The translations under genes and the position numbers were made by a program. Of a stretch of DNA of 64,000 nt, positions 44,946 to 57,670 are shown piece by piece. Source of the DNA: Oryzias latipes (lineage: Eukaryota > Chordata > Actinopteri > Beloniformes > Adrianichthyidae); assembly GCF_002234675.1 (NCBI RefSeq), contig NC_019873.2:12846235-12910234 (forward strand), in the 5' to 3' direction. The notes beneath the pieces were generated by a model. It did not search any database and was not told where the DNA came from. It was given only the letters and a program-made list of their open reading frames with translations. Numbering within the stretch: position 1 is the stretch's first letter; each line of letters begins with the position of its first letter.

Positions 44946-47900
44946 TTAAACAGCCTCCAAATTTAACTTCTTCTGTGGTTCTACCGAGTTCAGAAAGCTG
45001 ATCTGGCATTGCTGTGTTTCACTCTGTCCTCGCCGTCTGCTCCTCTCGGCTCCTTGAGAGCATGGCGGTGACCAGCCGGCGGTGTAACTACAGTTTTGGC
45101 AACGGCCCCACAGCACCAAACCACTCGTTAGTGCCACCGCTACCAAAGTCACTCCCCCCAGAACCACGACAACAATAAGCTGAATGTCCGAGAGGCTGGC
45201 TATTCCACGGTCGCTCACTGTCACCTTCATCAGTCTGTTCCCATGTTGAGTGATGTTGCTGCTTCTTTTGCCTTTTCCCTTCTCCCCCTTTGTGGTCCAG
45301 TTGGGGCTGCTGAGCGACATCTCACAGGTGTTTCCCATGTAACCCAGCTGACATATACAGCGAAAGCCCCCCGCAAGGTCTAGGCAGCGGCCGCCATTCA
45401 GGCAGGGCTGACTAGCACAGTCGTCCAGGTTGACGGTGCAGAAGCGTCCAGTGAAGCCACTGGGACAGATGCATGAGAACCGATTGATGCCATCCAGGCA
45501 GATGGCGTCGTTGGCGCATGGCTTCAACAGACAGTCGTCTATGTCTGTCTCGCAAAACGATCCAGTGAAACCCGCCAGACAGCGGCAGGTAAGATCTGCA
45601 GCAAAACCATCAGCGTCTTCACAAAGGCCACCATTTTTACAGGGAGACCTGCAAGGAAAACAGAAGAGGCTCAGGTTCAAAATTGAAAGAATAAACGCCA
45701 ATTTTAGCTCCATCACATAAGTTACCCAAAGGTCTTCATGATTTTCATTTGAGACATGTGCTGAACTTTACAGAGAAAAATTGGAAAATCTCTTTAAATA
45801 AAAATGCAAAAATGCTCTGTGTTAAAGAAGCCAAGCTGAATTTTATATCAAACTGGACAGTTTGCGGCCTTGTGTTTTGGTTATTAAAATAGGGACCTTA
45901 GGAATCTTTGTTTTGAAAACTCCATTCTGATGAAAATTGTGTATTGGGTGTTTTAAACATGTTCCTGTGGCATTTCTCTGATGATGGAGAACATGTATAA
46001 AGAAGAATTAAGCTTAAAATTGAATTTCTGATTTGTTCCTTCAAATCATTGTGAATCAGGAGCAGACAAAACACCGGGTGACGAGCATCAGCAAGACTCA
46101 ATCTTCTTGCTCCGCTGCCTCCGATCCTTCAACTTGTAGATAAATAGATCCATGTATGTCTTCGTTTTCCTCGTCTGAACTGGCATCTGGCTCCAACCTG
46201 TACAGCTGGATAGCTCCAATATTGCTTACTGTTTTGTTGCACTGGTAATGTTAGGTTGGGCTCTGAGCTAATGGGAGAAAGTGTAAACAAAGGGATGATG
46301 GGAAACGCTGACAGAATGTAGGGACAGGCTTTTTCTGCGCCAACAGTCTCTACCACAACTCAGAGGTGAATTTCTTCTGAACTATGTCCTGGAAAACTAC
46401 AAAGCTTTGTTGATTTTTGCAAATAAACAAAAAACCCTGGCATAATTATAATTATTATAAAAAGACCACTGGGAATGTCTTTGCAAAAGAAAAAGAAAAT
46501 CCAGCCAAAAGTATGTTGCAGGAATAATAGGCTACCAAACCTGGGAGGGGTTCAAATGAAGCCTTTACCAAGTTTCTTTTGACTGCATGGTAAGATAACA
46601 ACAGCTGCATAATCAGAGTGCCAAAGATGTGAACCGTGTGAGCTACCAGCTAAAAACGAACAGTTCTTGGAAATTTCATCAACTAGCTCACAAGTCAATA
46701 TTGAGCTCCATCTTCTTTTCTTTAGGTACCAGTTTAGGTCACCTAACAGGGTCTGTGTAGTTTTATATTTGTAGTGCTTTCTGCTTTAGTTTGTCTTTTA
46801 TGCTGAAATGGCATTTGCTTTGCAAGTCAGCTGTGGCTCTCTCTGTGTCTGACCTCCATCTCAGTAAATTCATCTGAGATGGATCAGTGATAGGTGCGCA
46901 TTATGTATGGACAGAAAAATGCCACCTGGAGGTGAGAACCTGCTTTTCACAGTAAAAGCTTCACATGTTTGACTGAATTACTTTCCTGACATGTTGAGTG
47001 GGGTGTGAACACCCCCCACCCGTGCAGCCCTCAGACACCAAAAGCTTGCCTTAATCAGGCACTGATGGGGTCAGCATGCATGTTTGATCTCTTTCCTCAC
47101 CTGATTTGATGACATGGCCCCGACTTTCGTTGGCACAGGTGGCCATGATAGCCTTGTGGACACAGACAAGTAAAATCTCCGCTGTCCTTCATTGCACAGG
47201 TGGCACCATTCCGGCATGGCTGCTGATTTGAGCACACGCTAAGATCTACCAGCAGAGATGCACCAAACATGTCATATTGTGAAGACAACTATGGCTGACA
47301 GACACACTAATAGCAGTGCCTCACCTTTGTCACAGAATCGCCCCCCCCATCCAGGCTCACATGTGCACTGCCATGGCTGCTGGCAGGAGCCGTGCACACA
47401 GCCAGGCATGAGCACGCAGCGATCGCAGTGTTCACCTTCCCAGCCAGGGTCACACCTGCATGGGATGAAAGTAAACAAGGAAAGGGAGAGAGAAGGAAGA
47501 TATAGGGGAACAACAGAAGATGATAAGAGGTTTAAAGCAGCCTTGGTCCAACTGTCAGTTGCAGGGATGTACAGTGGATCACTCACCTGCATATTCCAGA
47601 CTCATCACAGCGACTGTTGGTCATGTTGCAGCTGCAGTCACTTCCTGCAGGAAACAGGAAACGTGTCTAATCACAGCTCACGGATTGGAGGATGAAACAA
47701 TGTCAATATATTAGGTTGGTGACATGGCCCTCGGTTTGTCACTGAGGAATGGTCGTGGTGCATTTGCCATAACTGCAAAGCACAAAGATGTTCATATTTT
47801 CTTTATTCCGTTGTGGTTGGTCGAGTACATCTACAAACTATTGCCTTTATTTTCCATAACATTCCTTTGTAGTGCAAATTATTCAAGTTATAAACTGACC

Positions 47901-49291
47901 AATCAGATGCCTCAGTCAAAGTTTTTGGTCACACGTTGAAAATTCAAAACGTTTGATTGAAGGATTCTCCCGAGCCTGCTTTCAAGTGGTGGCTGTTTTG
48001 ATTTCCAACAAGCTCACTCCTAACTGACCAGAGTGGTTGCCACTGAAATGCTGACTCAGATGACGACTGAATTTACTTTATTTGGTTGGAGCGACAAGAA
48101 AGCCATTTTTCTATGCGTGACATCACACTCACTCGGTCCAGTTACTGAGAGTGGGAAGTGTGGGATCTGGCATGTGAGCTCATTTTGGCCCTGCAGGATC
48201 TGAGGTTTGTTTTTCAGTGCTTTCAGTGCTGACATCTGTGCAGGACCAACCTTGGCTAATTACTGGGTCTTAAGGCGAGAGTAGCGACCAAAACCATATA
48301 ATCTGTCTCTGCTATTTGATGACACAGCAGCTTCATAACAGTAAGCACAGCAGCACGTGCCACCACACACACACCTGCTTGTGACTCAGCGTCTGCCACA
48401 GGTCAGAGGCCAGGTTTCTAAGGTTTTGATGACCCCCCCAAATGATGACCCCCCCAAAGCACCCCACCCCTCCACAGTGAGCAGCCTCCCAGGAGGGCTC
48501 ACTATGAAGGGAGAGAAACGGCTCCTGAAATAAATGAGAGAGCAGCAAACAGGGGGCCAGCAGTTCTCATGAGTTTGATCACTGAAAAAGGAAACTGGAT
48601 CTCAAAGTTACTATCTTTGGCACAGATGTGACAGAGAAGCGAGGGATTCTGGGAAAACGTGGACATTTTTCATGGAGAAGGATTGCATTTGAGGCTGCTG
48701 ACCCAAATGCCTTGTTATGTTCTCTGTGGGTCAGAAGGGACCCGTATGTGTGTGTGCATGTGTAAGTTATGGTACATTTGTCAGGAGTCTAGTTCCGCTC
48801 TGACATATGACCGGTTCTGTGAGCAGGTTAAGCTGCCCTCAGCCTGCGGCTATGCTGTTGACGCCTTAGCAAGTCAGGTAATACAAGCCTGCATTTTGAT
48901 TGGCCAATTCATAATTTGATAGAACAGCAGGGCTCCTGTCCAATCAGCACACAAGTAGATGTGACTTAATTGTCCAGTTTGAAGTCACATTAGTTAATTA
49001 GCTGCAGCTGAAACAAATAACTCACAGTGCCCTCTAGTGTTTGATGGTTAAACTACAGTATAAAACTCACTGAAATACGCAGGAAGACAGAGTTCCTGTC
49101 TGCTCAACATCTGACGTCGAGTATCTTCATCTGACACCAAGAGGTAGTCTTCCCTGAACGTGTAAGACTGTTTTCTGCAGAGTGACCAGTTCATGTGTTA
49201 TAAACCTACCTTGACCTGCTGATGACTGGATGTGGAGGACAAACCAGCAGCTCAGGAGCAACAGGACGCCTTCAGCTCGGACCGGCGCCAT
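44946..49291 (-). CDS. dlk2: Delta-like non-canonical Notch ligand 2
   Basis: Coding exons in transcript order: 49291-49210, 47644-47587, 47455-47325, 47245-47101 and 45648-44946, all phase-compatible, giving about 372 residues (human 383). It starts with a hydrophobic signal peptide ([20 protein letters not shown]). Six EGF-like repeats follow, including [70 protein letters not shown] and [11 protein letters not shown]. Two of them have the D-I/L-DDC form of calcium-binding EGF repeats. A single membrane helix ([20 protein letters not shown], about 295-318) and a short cytoplasmic tail with CQISFLNS complete it. As in the DLK family there is no DSL domain. DLK1/DLK2 modulate Notch signalling and adipocyte differentiation (family knowledge). 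Exon 1 could also end three codons earlier at CAG/GTCAAG; the GTAGGT donor is stronger. A 5' UTR acceptor lies at about 49315. Confidence 0.94.
45896..46395 (-). repeat. Dispersed repeat family R, copy 2 (reversed), dlk2 intron 4
   Basis: Reading on the minus strand, GTTCTCCATCATCAGAGAAA, GCCACAGGAACATG and TTTTCATCAGAATGGAG match the ends of copies at 51768-52376 and 57366-57670. The part at 46140-46260 matches 51959-52140 of copy 3 in reverse (AACATTACCAG, GATCCATGTATG-type words). Confidence 0.65.
46400..47095 (-). other. Remainder of dlk2 intron 4, nothing recognised
   Basis: Non-coding AT-rich sequence. No further EGF exon was found on the minus strand here, which agrees with the EGF repeat order continuing directly from exon 4 to exon 5. 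Confidence 0.45.
47645..49209 (-). other. dlk2 intron 1, no internal gene
   Basis: A 1.56-kb first intron. It holds a small local duplication near 48430-48460 (AATGATGACCCCCCCAAAG, preceded by a shorter GATGACCCCCCCAAA). No coding exon was recognised. Confidence 0.5.
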
Positions 49292-49321
49292 GTGGGCTGA
49301 AGTGAGTATGGTGGCCTGAAA

Positions 49322-49914
49322 CAGAAGACGGATGCGGTGAGCTGCTGACCCAGAATCCGTCTGTGCACTTCACATGCACACATGCCGCCAAGTGAAAGCT
49401 GACACGCTTATGAAGACGCCGCCGCTTTGGGCTGTCATCATATGGATCAGCCCAGGAACCAGGTGCCAGTGAGATAAATCAGAGTTGTGGGTCCAGGATC
49501 CGGTCCAGAACCACAGGTGTGTGAACCACAGATGAGCCGGTAACACTGGAAACTACACCCAGGAACCCCCCTCCCTTTCCAGCTGCTTCCTGTTTACAAT
49601 CTGAAACAATTTACATACCAATCACCATGTGCAAGTGAACCCCCTCTGCCAGCATTAAACCTATGGGAGTTTGTGTGGAAACGTGACAAAACACAGCAGC
49701 CTTCATTTCTCACACTTAAGACCCAAGGGAGAACAGGTCTCCTCAGTACCAACACCCATAGCCCCACACAAACCCCAGATCCAATTTGAGAGTTACACAA
49801 CAACTGCTGACAGTGAATTCAACAAACCAAGCACAGAAGGAGACCAGGACCGGAAGGAGCAAAACCTGCAGAGCTCAGCTTCATCTTAGCCACTCATGCA
49901 GTAGTAATATTATT
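49322..49914. other. Region upstream of dlk2
   Basis: Probably contains the dlk2 promoter and an untranslated first exon, because a splice acceptor (CTGTTTCAG on the minus strand) lies at about 49323, upstream of the start codon. I cannot place the transcription start. Confidence 0.35.
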
Positions 49915-50150
49915 TATTTTCACATCTTTTAGTTTTGCTTTCACATTCTTTGTTGCTTTCACATTCTTTGACATTCACTTTCATTTAAGTTAGCATTCAC
50001 TTTCCTTTAAGTTAGCATTTCGCATTCCTCCAAGTTAGCATTTCCCATTCCTCTAAGTTCACATTCCTCTTAGTTGCCATTTCTCATTCCTTTATAATTG
50101 GCATTACACATTTAGTTGACATTTCACATTCCTTTAGTTTGGCATAAGAC
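49915..50150 (+). repeat. Degenerate tandem repeat, about 25-bp unit
   Basis: Units resembling AAGTTAGCATTTCNCATTCC are repeated about nine times with spacing of roughly 22-28 bases (for example 49985-50010, 50010-50037, 50037-50062). The repeats are imperfect. The plus strand is pyrimidine-rich. No function is suggested. Confidence 0.7.
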
Positions 50151-50537
50151 TCCGCGCAATTCCATGAGACAAATATCCATAAACTTTTGGGTAATAACTA
50201 CCCCTAATGGAGCTCACAGGTGGAAGCTGGGGAGGAGGGTGGGGCAAAGAACGCAGTGCTGCAGTACAGAAGGATGAACAACTAACACACCTGGACTTAA
50301 ATAGGAGGCTGCACAGGTGAGTTGATTAACTGACCCGCCCTAGGGGAGTGGCCTAAGTAAAAGCCTGCCTGAGTTGAATGCCCGAAATGCTCCCAAGGTC
50401 GCTCACTACCTGAAGGCCAATTTGAACATGCCCCCTTGATTCCCATAGAAGAGACAGGAGTGTGGTAAGTGAGAAGGAAATATTCCAGAATTGTGCTGCA
50501 GCCAAAACCAAAATGATGAAAAAAGATAATCGACAGC

Positions 50538-50740
50538 AGGGCTGGTCAACCCTGGTCCTAATGCCTAAATCAGGTGTGTTCAGTCAATCACGATGTGGAA
50601 TCACTTAAGACAGCCAATCAGCAGAAAGATGGTCAAGGAGAGCTGGGAACAAGGCAGGATTGTGTTTCTTGAGGAGCCAGCACTGATCTAAGGGGTAGCT
50701 GCTGTTGCAGGAAACACCATCAGCACCACTAGTGCTTCAA
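50538..50740. mobile_element. hAT-like fragment
   Basis: CAGGGCTGGTCAACCCTGGTCCTAATGC resembles the left terminus of teleost non-autonomous hAT elements. Downstream words (AATCAGGTGTGTTCAGTC, GAGCTGGGAACAAGGCAGGA, GAGGAGCCAGCACTGATCTA) fit their usual interior. A right end was not found, so boundaries are approximate. Confidence 0.45.
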
Positions 50741-50759
50741 CATCTGCAACACAAAAAAA

Positions 50760-51765
50760 GAAGATAAAACTGAACCAAAGTCTGAATCACATGAGCTGTG
50801 AGGGTCGAGTGTCCCTGATATTAGTGGCAGAGCACTAGTGTGGAGGTCATAAACTGGGGCTCAGCAGTACAGTTTTATCATTAGATGAAGGTAGTCCACC
50901 ATCTTCTTCACCTGAAAGTCTGTTCTAAGCTTGCACATTCCTCACCCAAATAAGAAACAAACCCAGAATGAAGCCTGAAGGGGGTCACCCATGTTGACCA
51001 CAGTGAACTCCACCCACTTTTGCGATTAAAATCGAGCGATTAGGCAGGGCAAAAAAGTACAGTGAGAGGTCTGTTAAGTTCACTTACATGCAAAATAAAA
51101 ATAACAGCCCCCAAATCATATAAAAACTGTCAGAAGTCAGACCTCTGTCTCCCCCTCTGGTCACCAGTGGAAACCATCTACAGAGTACTTAATGCCCTTC
51201 ATCTCCCAGCAACCCCAGCGTGCACTTCCTGCGTGCCACACATCTGACTCTCATTCACTCAATCAATCACAGTCTACTTAAACTCTGCACTGAGCACTCA
51301 CTCAGAGCGAAGTATTGTTTGTGCCACTCTGCCTGCATTACCGACCTGATCTTCTGTACCCTGACCCTGTTTGCCTCCCCCTTGCCCCCACGCTCGCATG
51401 GGTCCTGACTACCCCTGTTTCTCCTCTGATGATCCTATGCCTGTTATCGACTCCTGCCTGCCTGACCCTGATTTAGCTTTGTGGACTTTTAGCTGAGCCA
51501 ATATAAACCTGCAGCATTTGGATACAGTTGTCTGCCCCATTTTGTTACAAAAGAATACCCATAAAGATAACTAATTCAAAAATACCCCCGCCCCCCGGTA
51601 TACAAGCACAAGCAATAAATATCTTCTCTCCCGTGGATTCACAATTATTTCAAAAATGTTTCCAGCATCTGTGTGAGTATTTCATGGTGCTTATGAAAGC
51701 ATCATGAATGCATCAAAATCTCAGACACACACATGAAATACATCCAATGAGGAGAAACAAAGGTT
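50760..51765. other. Intergenic, nothing recognised
   Basis: There is one 61-codon frame (51062-51247) and one 62-codon frame (51220-51408), both rich in Cys/His and without a domain. The 51200-51500 part is C/T-rich on the plus strand. No gene call is possible. Confidence 0.35.
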
Positions 51766-51767
51766 TA

Positions 51768-52376
51768 AAGTCCCACTCCAATCATCTTTTGATCTATTGT
51801 AAAAAGCATTTCCAGTGGTCTCGTAATTGTAACTTTGTCCTTTTTAGCCAAAATTCAAAAAGCTGTGTCATTTTCTAGGTTATAGTTTCTACAGAGCAGC
51901 AGGAGTTCATTAGAAATTGCCTTCTGAGTTGTGAGACTGTTGGTGTAGAGTAGGCTCACCCCCATCATGTCCATGTTTACACTGTCACCCGCCGGCTTAC
52001 AGTCCTTCACAGCCCAACCTAACATTACCAGGGCAAGAGACTTTACAAACAATTTTGGAGCCACAAGCCGTACAGTTTTGATCCAGATTCCTGTTTAGAC
52101 AAGGAAGAAGAAGGCATACATGGATCTGTTTGTCTGCAAGTGGAGGCATCAGAATGGAGCTGAGCAGGGAGCTTGTGGTTTACCGATGTAGGTCCTACGT
52201 CAAACCCACAAGCTTTTTCCAACTGCCTTTTTTCGTTTTCTCCTGTTTCACAAGGATTTCAATAAAGAATTGTTCAGCAGTTACAGTGTAAGTTTAATTT
52301 TATATATATGTTCTCCATTCTTAGAAAAGTTCTACAAGAACATGTTAAAAACACCATTTTCATCTGGATATCAGCT
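51768..52376 (+). repeat. Dispersed repeat family R, copy 3 (longest)
   Basis: Starts GTCCCACTCCAATCATCTTT, contains AAAATTCAAAAAGCTGTGTC and GGTTATAGTTTCTACAGAGC, and ends near ACATGTTAAAAACACCATTT. It matches copies at 30938-31310 and 57366-57670 in the same order, with extra interior sequence at 51960-52280 shared with copy 2. About 600 bp, non-coding, and probably a non-autonomous mobile element. Confidence 0.75.
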
Positions 52377-52379
52377 TTT

Positions 52380-55300
52380 GTATTAGCCAATAAATTCACT
52401 TTTGTATTCATTATCAATTTCGGAAAATGCAAGACTGAACTCATTATTTTCATTCTATCATAAGCTGAGTTTTGACCAATTTGTTTGCTTTAATTTGATT
52501 ACTTTTAACTTTTTACAGTGACACTGTTTGGTTTCTTGTGTCCAATTTTGGGAGTCTCTCCCCACCTCTGCATGAATGATAGTTGGTTCTGTCCATGTTA
52601 GATGGAGACCAGAAGAAGAAAAGAAGCTGGCCTAACTGAAATACATGGGCAGAAAGAGAACTTAGCACTGAAGAACAGGAGCCCATGATACACAGAGGTT
52701 CTCTGGCTAACAGGATATCTATGGACTCCTCAGCTCCGCCTGCTGTTGGATAAGAACCTCTTTCCAGCCCCTGCTCCCAGGCTGTTGCCGTGGTGACAGA
52801 CCCTTACTTCACTCTGCCCACACAGCCGACTGTCAGACGGGAAACAAGGAGCAGGATCATTTTTCCAGAGATTACAGTGAGGAACACAACCTCCGCACAG
52901 ACAGGAAGCAACATGCCTGGATTACTGACATACCAGAGCACATACACACACTCACACTCAGCTTTTATTTCAGCAAGTTTGCTACAGAAAGAGAAGAATG
53001 AGGGCAGTCTGTATGAAGAGAAAGCAACAGGTGGCCAGTGAATGCAGCACACAGTCCAGCTGCAGGAGGCTGACTGGGACCAACTGCACCCGTTGGACTC
53101 AAGTCTACTGGGGCGAAAAGCTGTGATAGACCTTGAAGAGGTACAGACACTTCAATGAAATCATCATAAGGAGCCAACATCCTCTAGAAACATCTTTGCT
53201 CACCATTACATATCCCTGCTGCTGCAGAATCATCACACCATGACGCCTTCTGCTGATTCTTCATGTGAGCTCCTTGTGCAGCCTTCGGCGTTTCTGCTAA
53301 CCCTTTAGCACCTCCTGCTGTCGGATCAGATCCTCTTTCCAGCTCCTGCTCACGCAGCATGAATGTGCTTTTGTGTTCACAAATAAATACAGAATGGTCC
53401 AAAACATCTGCATGCAGGATCATGCTCTGGTATGTTTGCATCTGCAAACAGAGGAAATCCACGATTCCAGGAAAACTCCAACAATCACCAAGGACAAAAA
53501 CAGGCCAGTTACTGGACGGATAGATGGATGGATGAGGACAGTATCTGATTGTGCTCAGAAGAATGTTGCAAAATAAACTGAAAATAAAGTAGACCACAGG
53601 ACCACAACCACAGGAAAGACAACAAACTACATACCACACCTTCAAACCTTCAGGATCATCAACAACCTGACATCCAACATTGAACCCAAACTAGATACAG
53701 AGTCAAACTGAACAGTATCTGACCACTGCAGATGGAAGTTGTAAGGAGCCATGAAAACAGAGATCATCATGAGAAACACCATCACAGAAAGATACAGGAC
53801 CCCAAAAGGGTACATGGGGGAAGAGCAAACAGAAAAAAACCCACAAAATCTCCAATACATCAGTTATCAAACAAAAGAAATAAGCCAGTCATTGCAACAC
53901 CAGGACCAGACAAACTTGGACGGACAAAGATTTTTAGATGGACAAACTCAAAATCTGTGGACTATCTTTTTTAAAACAAAACAGAGATGTGAGTGAACCC
54001 AACAATAAGAACACACGATGAGCACCGACCAACTCAGAAATCACAAATGTTTGTAAAGACAAAACACATTTGTTTGTAACTGTGACGACAAGAGAGCAGG
54101 AGGAAAACACAAACACTGAAACATCTTTTTTAAGACAAAGGACATACAAGTTAGTGACTTGTAACAGTGATTTGTAAATTCAAGGGAAATACAGAGAAGA
54201 GCGCTAACCACTGTCCCACCGTGCAACGTGTCTCCAATTCTGAGAGGGTCAGCCAGGAGGCAGGTAGATGAAGTAGGAGACGTGTTGACATCCTCAATTA
54301 CAATCTTTCTGGAATAGCCTTCCTCTCCATCTTTTTGTCTTGTTCCTCACTTTGAGGGGTAATAGTAATGCTTTAAAGTCTGTCCATTTATAAGGAAAAA
54401 TTAAACAATCCTTTAGCAGCAAAACTGAAGGCATGACTTAAAACCACAAATTATTTTCCTAATTGAATTAAAAGAAAGGCTTTAAGTCTAGCCCTCAAGA
54501 AATACATTTGTATCTGCATTTTAAAATTAGAAGAGGGGGTTAATTCCACAAAAGAGGAGACACAAAGCAAAAGTCGCTCCCACCCCAGAAACACAGACAC
54601 TCATTTCTCTGTGTTATTCTGAGACAGGATGTTTCTGGTTTTAGAAATAAGGCAGAAATGAAAGAAAGACATGCTAGAAAGTTAAATTCATTTTAAAGTC
54701 AAAGTTTGATCAAAAACGACTCCAGAGTTTCTCACAGAAGGACTGGAGAGTCAAACAATGCCATCCACTCTCATTACACTGGGGTTTCCTGAAGCGCTCA
54801 GGTCGGGGAGCAACCTCCTTTTCTGAGTTTAGGAAAAGAAAATTACCGACAGGAGTCACCCAGTTCTTTAAATGTTTAAGTCATCCTTCAAAACAGAGCC
54901 TTGATACTTGATACCCAGACACTTAAGCACAGGCGCCTGCTCATCACTGCACAAATAGATTATTTGAACGAATACAGGAATGTGTGTTTGTAATGCCTTT
55001 GTTTGTATGCATAAGTACATGCGTGTGTGCCTTTTATGTATTGTGTACATGTTGATATGTGTGTGAAGGTTTTTGGCGCCAGGTTTTGTGTTTTGAGTGT
55101 ATGGATGAATGTGTCATGGACAGGCCCAACCCTTTTGATAAACATCTACATTTGACCGTAATGTTGATAAACCTCCAGCAACTTGTTGCCTCTTTTTGTA
55201 ATTCGATCCCTTCACATTCTTCATTTTTAAGCCTTCTACATCTTGACCCCTTTTTTCCGTTTTTTGTCCAACACAAGAGGCCTTCAGCTCTCATCTAATG

Positions 55301-55540
55301 GCCACACTCCTGGAGAGGACAAGTTTAAAAAAAATACATCTTTGAAATCTTATAAACTACAAGACATCTCCTGGTTTAATAGAAAAGCATAGCTGAGTAA
55401 CCATCAGAGTAACAACAGAATTGTTTGCTATGCTTTATAACAGTGTTACTACTGGAAGCATATTTGGACTGAGCAGGACTGGACTAAGCTTAGAGCCCTG
55501 TGGCAGACTCATTCACTCAAACAGATGGGAATCTATTAGA
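52380..55540. other. Intergenic region, mostly unclassified
   Basis: No gene was recognised. A roughly 45-bp direct duplication links 52738-52790 and 53308-53355 (CTGCTGTTGGATAAGAACCT versus CTGCTGTCGGATCAGATCCT, then CTCTTTCCAGC(C/T)CCTGCTC). From about 53360 to 54200 the plus strand is rich in A and C. The 54340-54840 part resembles decayed teleost repeat DNA but was not identified. Confidence 0.4.
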
Positions 55541-55544
55541 TGAT

Positions 55545-55860
55545 ATGATTTAAACCAGCTTAAACCATTTCCTGTTACATTAATGATACATTCCAGTAGC
55601 TGCAACAGAATGCTCTCAACAACTGTGTCAAAAGAAGCACAGAGGTCTAAAAGAACAAGTACAGACACAAGTATCTGCAGCTATAAGGAGATCATGGTTA
55701 CCTTCAGCAGCATTGTCAGTGCAATGATGTGCAAAATCCTGACAAAAACTCACAAATCATTGTGTTTAAATGCTGACAGAGGATCTGCAGCAGTTTTCTC
55801 AAGAATTTTAGAAATTAAAGTGAGATTAACTACAACTTGTTGATAAGGATGGCCTTTCTT
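55545..55860 (-). mobile_element. LINE reverse transcriptase remnant
   Basis: Minus-strand frames, with a shift between them, read NHDLLIAAD and then VLVLLDLCASFDTVVESILL. This resembles the conserved RT block A of L2/Rex1-type LINEs (usually LVLLDLSAAFDTVDH.ILL), including its catalytic Asp. Upstream the pieces LSGFCTSLH correspond to the usual FQSGFRKHHSTETALLKV. Several stops and frameshifts are present. Confidence 0.7.
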
Positions 55861-56086
55861 AATAGAAGTTTGATTACATCAACCTTGAAATGGAGTCTGG
55901 TCACATGGACATAAATCAGCTTTAATAAAGATGGATTACTCTTTGAAATGTCTTTAAACAATCAAGTTGAAATTAAATCCAAGAGATGACCTGGAGACTT
56001 ACAAGAAGACATTAGTGATGCTGGTTCAGAGAGCTCAAGAGGACAAAAGTGACTTAAAATAATTCTGGATAATTGAAATAGTAGTG

Positions 56087-56425
56087 AGGCTGCACGGTGA
56101 TGCAGTGGTCAGCGGGCTGGAACCTTTCTGTGTGGAGTTTACATGTTCTCCCTGTGCATGCATGGGTTTTTTCCAGGTGCTCAGGCTTCCTCCCACAGTC
56201 CAATAACCTGCTTTATAGGTTAATTGGTTACTCTTTAGTGTCCCTGATGTGCATGTGTGCGTACGTGTGGGAGCCATTGTGTGGTCCTGCGACTGACTGG
56301 GGACATATCCAGGGCGTACGCTGCCTGTCCCAGCAGTAGCTTGGACAATCTCCAGGAAACCTTTGACCCCGAAAGAGTTAAAGCATCTCCAGAAAATTGG
56401 ATGGATGGATGGATGGATGGATCAG
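56087..56425 (+). mobile_element. Interspersed repeat with (ATGG)n tail
   Basis: AGGCTGCACGGTGATGCAGTGGTCAGC, GTGTGGAGTTTACATGTTCTCC, CTTCCTCCCACAGTCCAA and GACTGACTGGGGACATATCCAGGG are the conserved words of a very common teleost interspersed repeat. It ends at (GGAT/ATGG)n 56399-56423. It is non-coding on both strands despite short open frames. A shorter reversed fragment lies at 56860-56990. Confidence 0.75.
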
Positions 56426-56859
56426 TAGTTCTTGAAAGACCATCAGATACACCCTTTGGGAGTTTGTTCTGACAATTCTCTCTTAATTTGTTGTCAAATA
56501 GATCGTGAAGTTTTCACAGAGATCTAGAGGAACATGCAGATCAACAGAACTGTGACTCTCAGTCAGTCTGGCTCTAGAATAAAAAAAACCTGGGCTTGTT
56601 CTTGTTTGCATCAATTTATGATGTACAGCAAGTAGTTTGAGTAGGTCATAGGGCTTCCTTGGCCATCAGCACACCGTCTGTGCAGATTATGTAAAGATGT
56701 TTTGTCTTTGTGGATCCAAACTTCCTTTTGGGGTTTTTTGAGTTATGGTTTAATATTCTTAACTAATTAAATTCAATTAAATTCAATTTACATAGCCCAA
56801 TATTACAAACACAGCTGTCTCAAAAGGCTTCTAAGAGTTGATGGAGCTTATTTTATTCA

Positions 56860-56990
56860 TTAATTCATCTTCTAAACCCGCTTTGTTCCTTTCGGGGTCA
56901 TGGGGCTGCTGGAGCCTATCCCGGCCACTTCCTGGACAGGTCGCCAGTCTGTCGCAGGGCCACAATCACACACACTTGCACTCTCACAGA
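56860..56990 (-). mobile_element. Reversed fragment of the (ATGG)n-tailed repeat
   Basis: TTCATCTTCTAAACCCGCTT, CTTTCGGGGTCATGGGGCTG and GGACAGGTCGCCAGTCTGTC are the reverse of the 3' part of the repeat at 56087-56425. This copy keeps only its end. Confidence 0.65.
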
Positions 56991-57365
56991 GCTTGTTTTA
57001 GGATGTTGTAAAACTATCAACATTGACCTGTGGAGGAGTAAAGACCAATAAGTTATCCTCTACTGTAGTGGCAGGTGTACAGAGAGCGTTTGAACAATTT
57101 CTTCTTCAGATTTAGTTGCAGTATTTTCTGAAATAGATCAAGTTTATTCTGTTTTCCTGTCAGGTGGTGTGTATCCAGCCAACACAAAGGTGTTTTCTGC
57201 CCTATTTTAGAACAAAATCAAAGGAGGATGAGCTCAAGACTGCCAGTAAATGAAGAAAAATGTACAGTAGATGAGATGATACACTGTGACATGATCAAGA
57301 ATCGGTGTTCTCTCAGAACTGCAGTCACCTTTAGATTAGAGTTCCTTTGGAATTGTATTTGTCAT

Positions 57366-57670
57366 TTAAGACCCACACCGATAATCTTTTTATCTACCGT
57401 AAAAGGATCCCCAACGGCCTTTTATCAAGTTATCAATGCCATTTTTGGCCCAAATCAAAAACCTGTGATGTTTCTAGGACATAGTGTCTGAAAAGCAGCA
57501 GTACTTTATTAGAAATTGCGGCGGCTAAGTTGTGGGCCGATCCTGATTTACCACAATTTGAACAAAGAAATGTAATTTTTGGCTTAATTTTCTTTATATG
57601 TGTTCACCATCATCAGAAAAAATGCCACATGAACATGTAAGAAACACCAAAAAACACTATTTTCCCTCCT
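57366..57670 (+). repeat. Dispersed repeat family R, copy 4
   Basis: Starts TTAAGACCCACACCGATAAT, then CCCAAATCAAAAACCTGTGA, TAGGACATAGTGTCTGAAAA and finally ATCAGAAAAAATGCCACATG. It is collinear with copies 1 and 3 but lacks part of the middle. Confidence 0.7.

Noticed and set aside
47258-47695. 145-codon plus-strand frame in dlk2
   Set aside because: Antisense of the EGF-repeat exons; Cys spacing on the minus strand gives true EGF domains.
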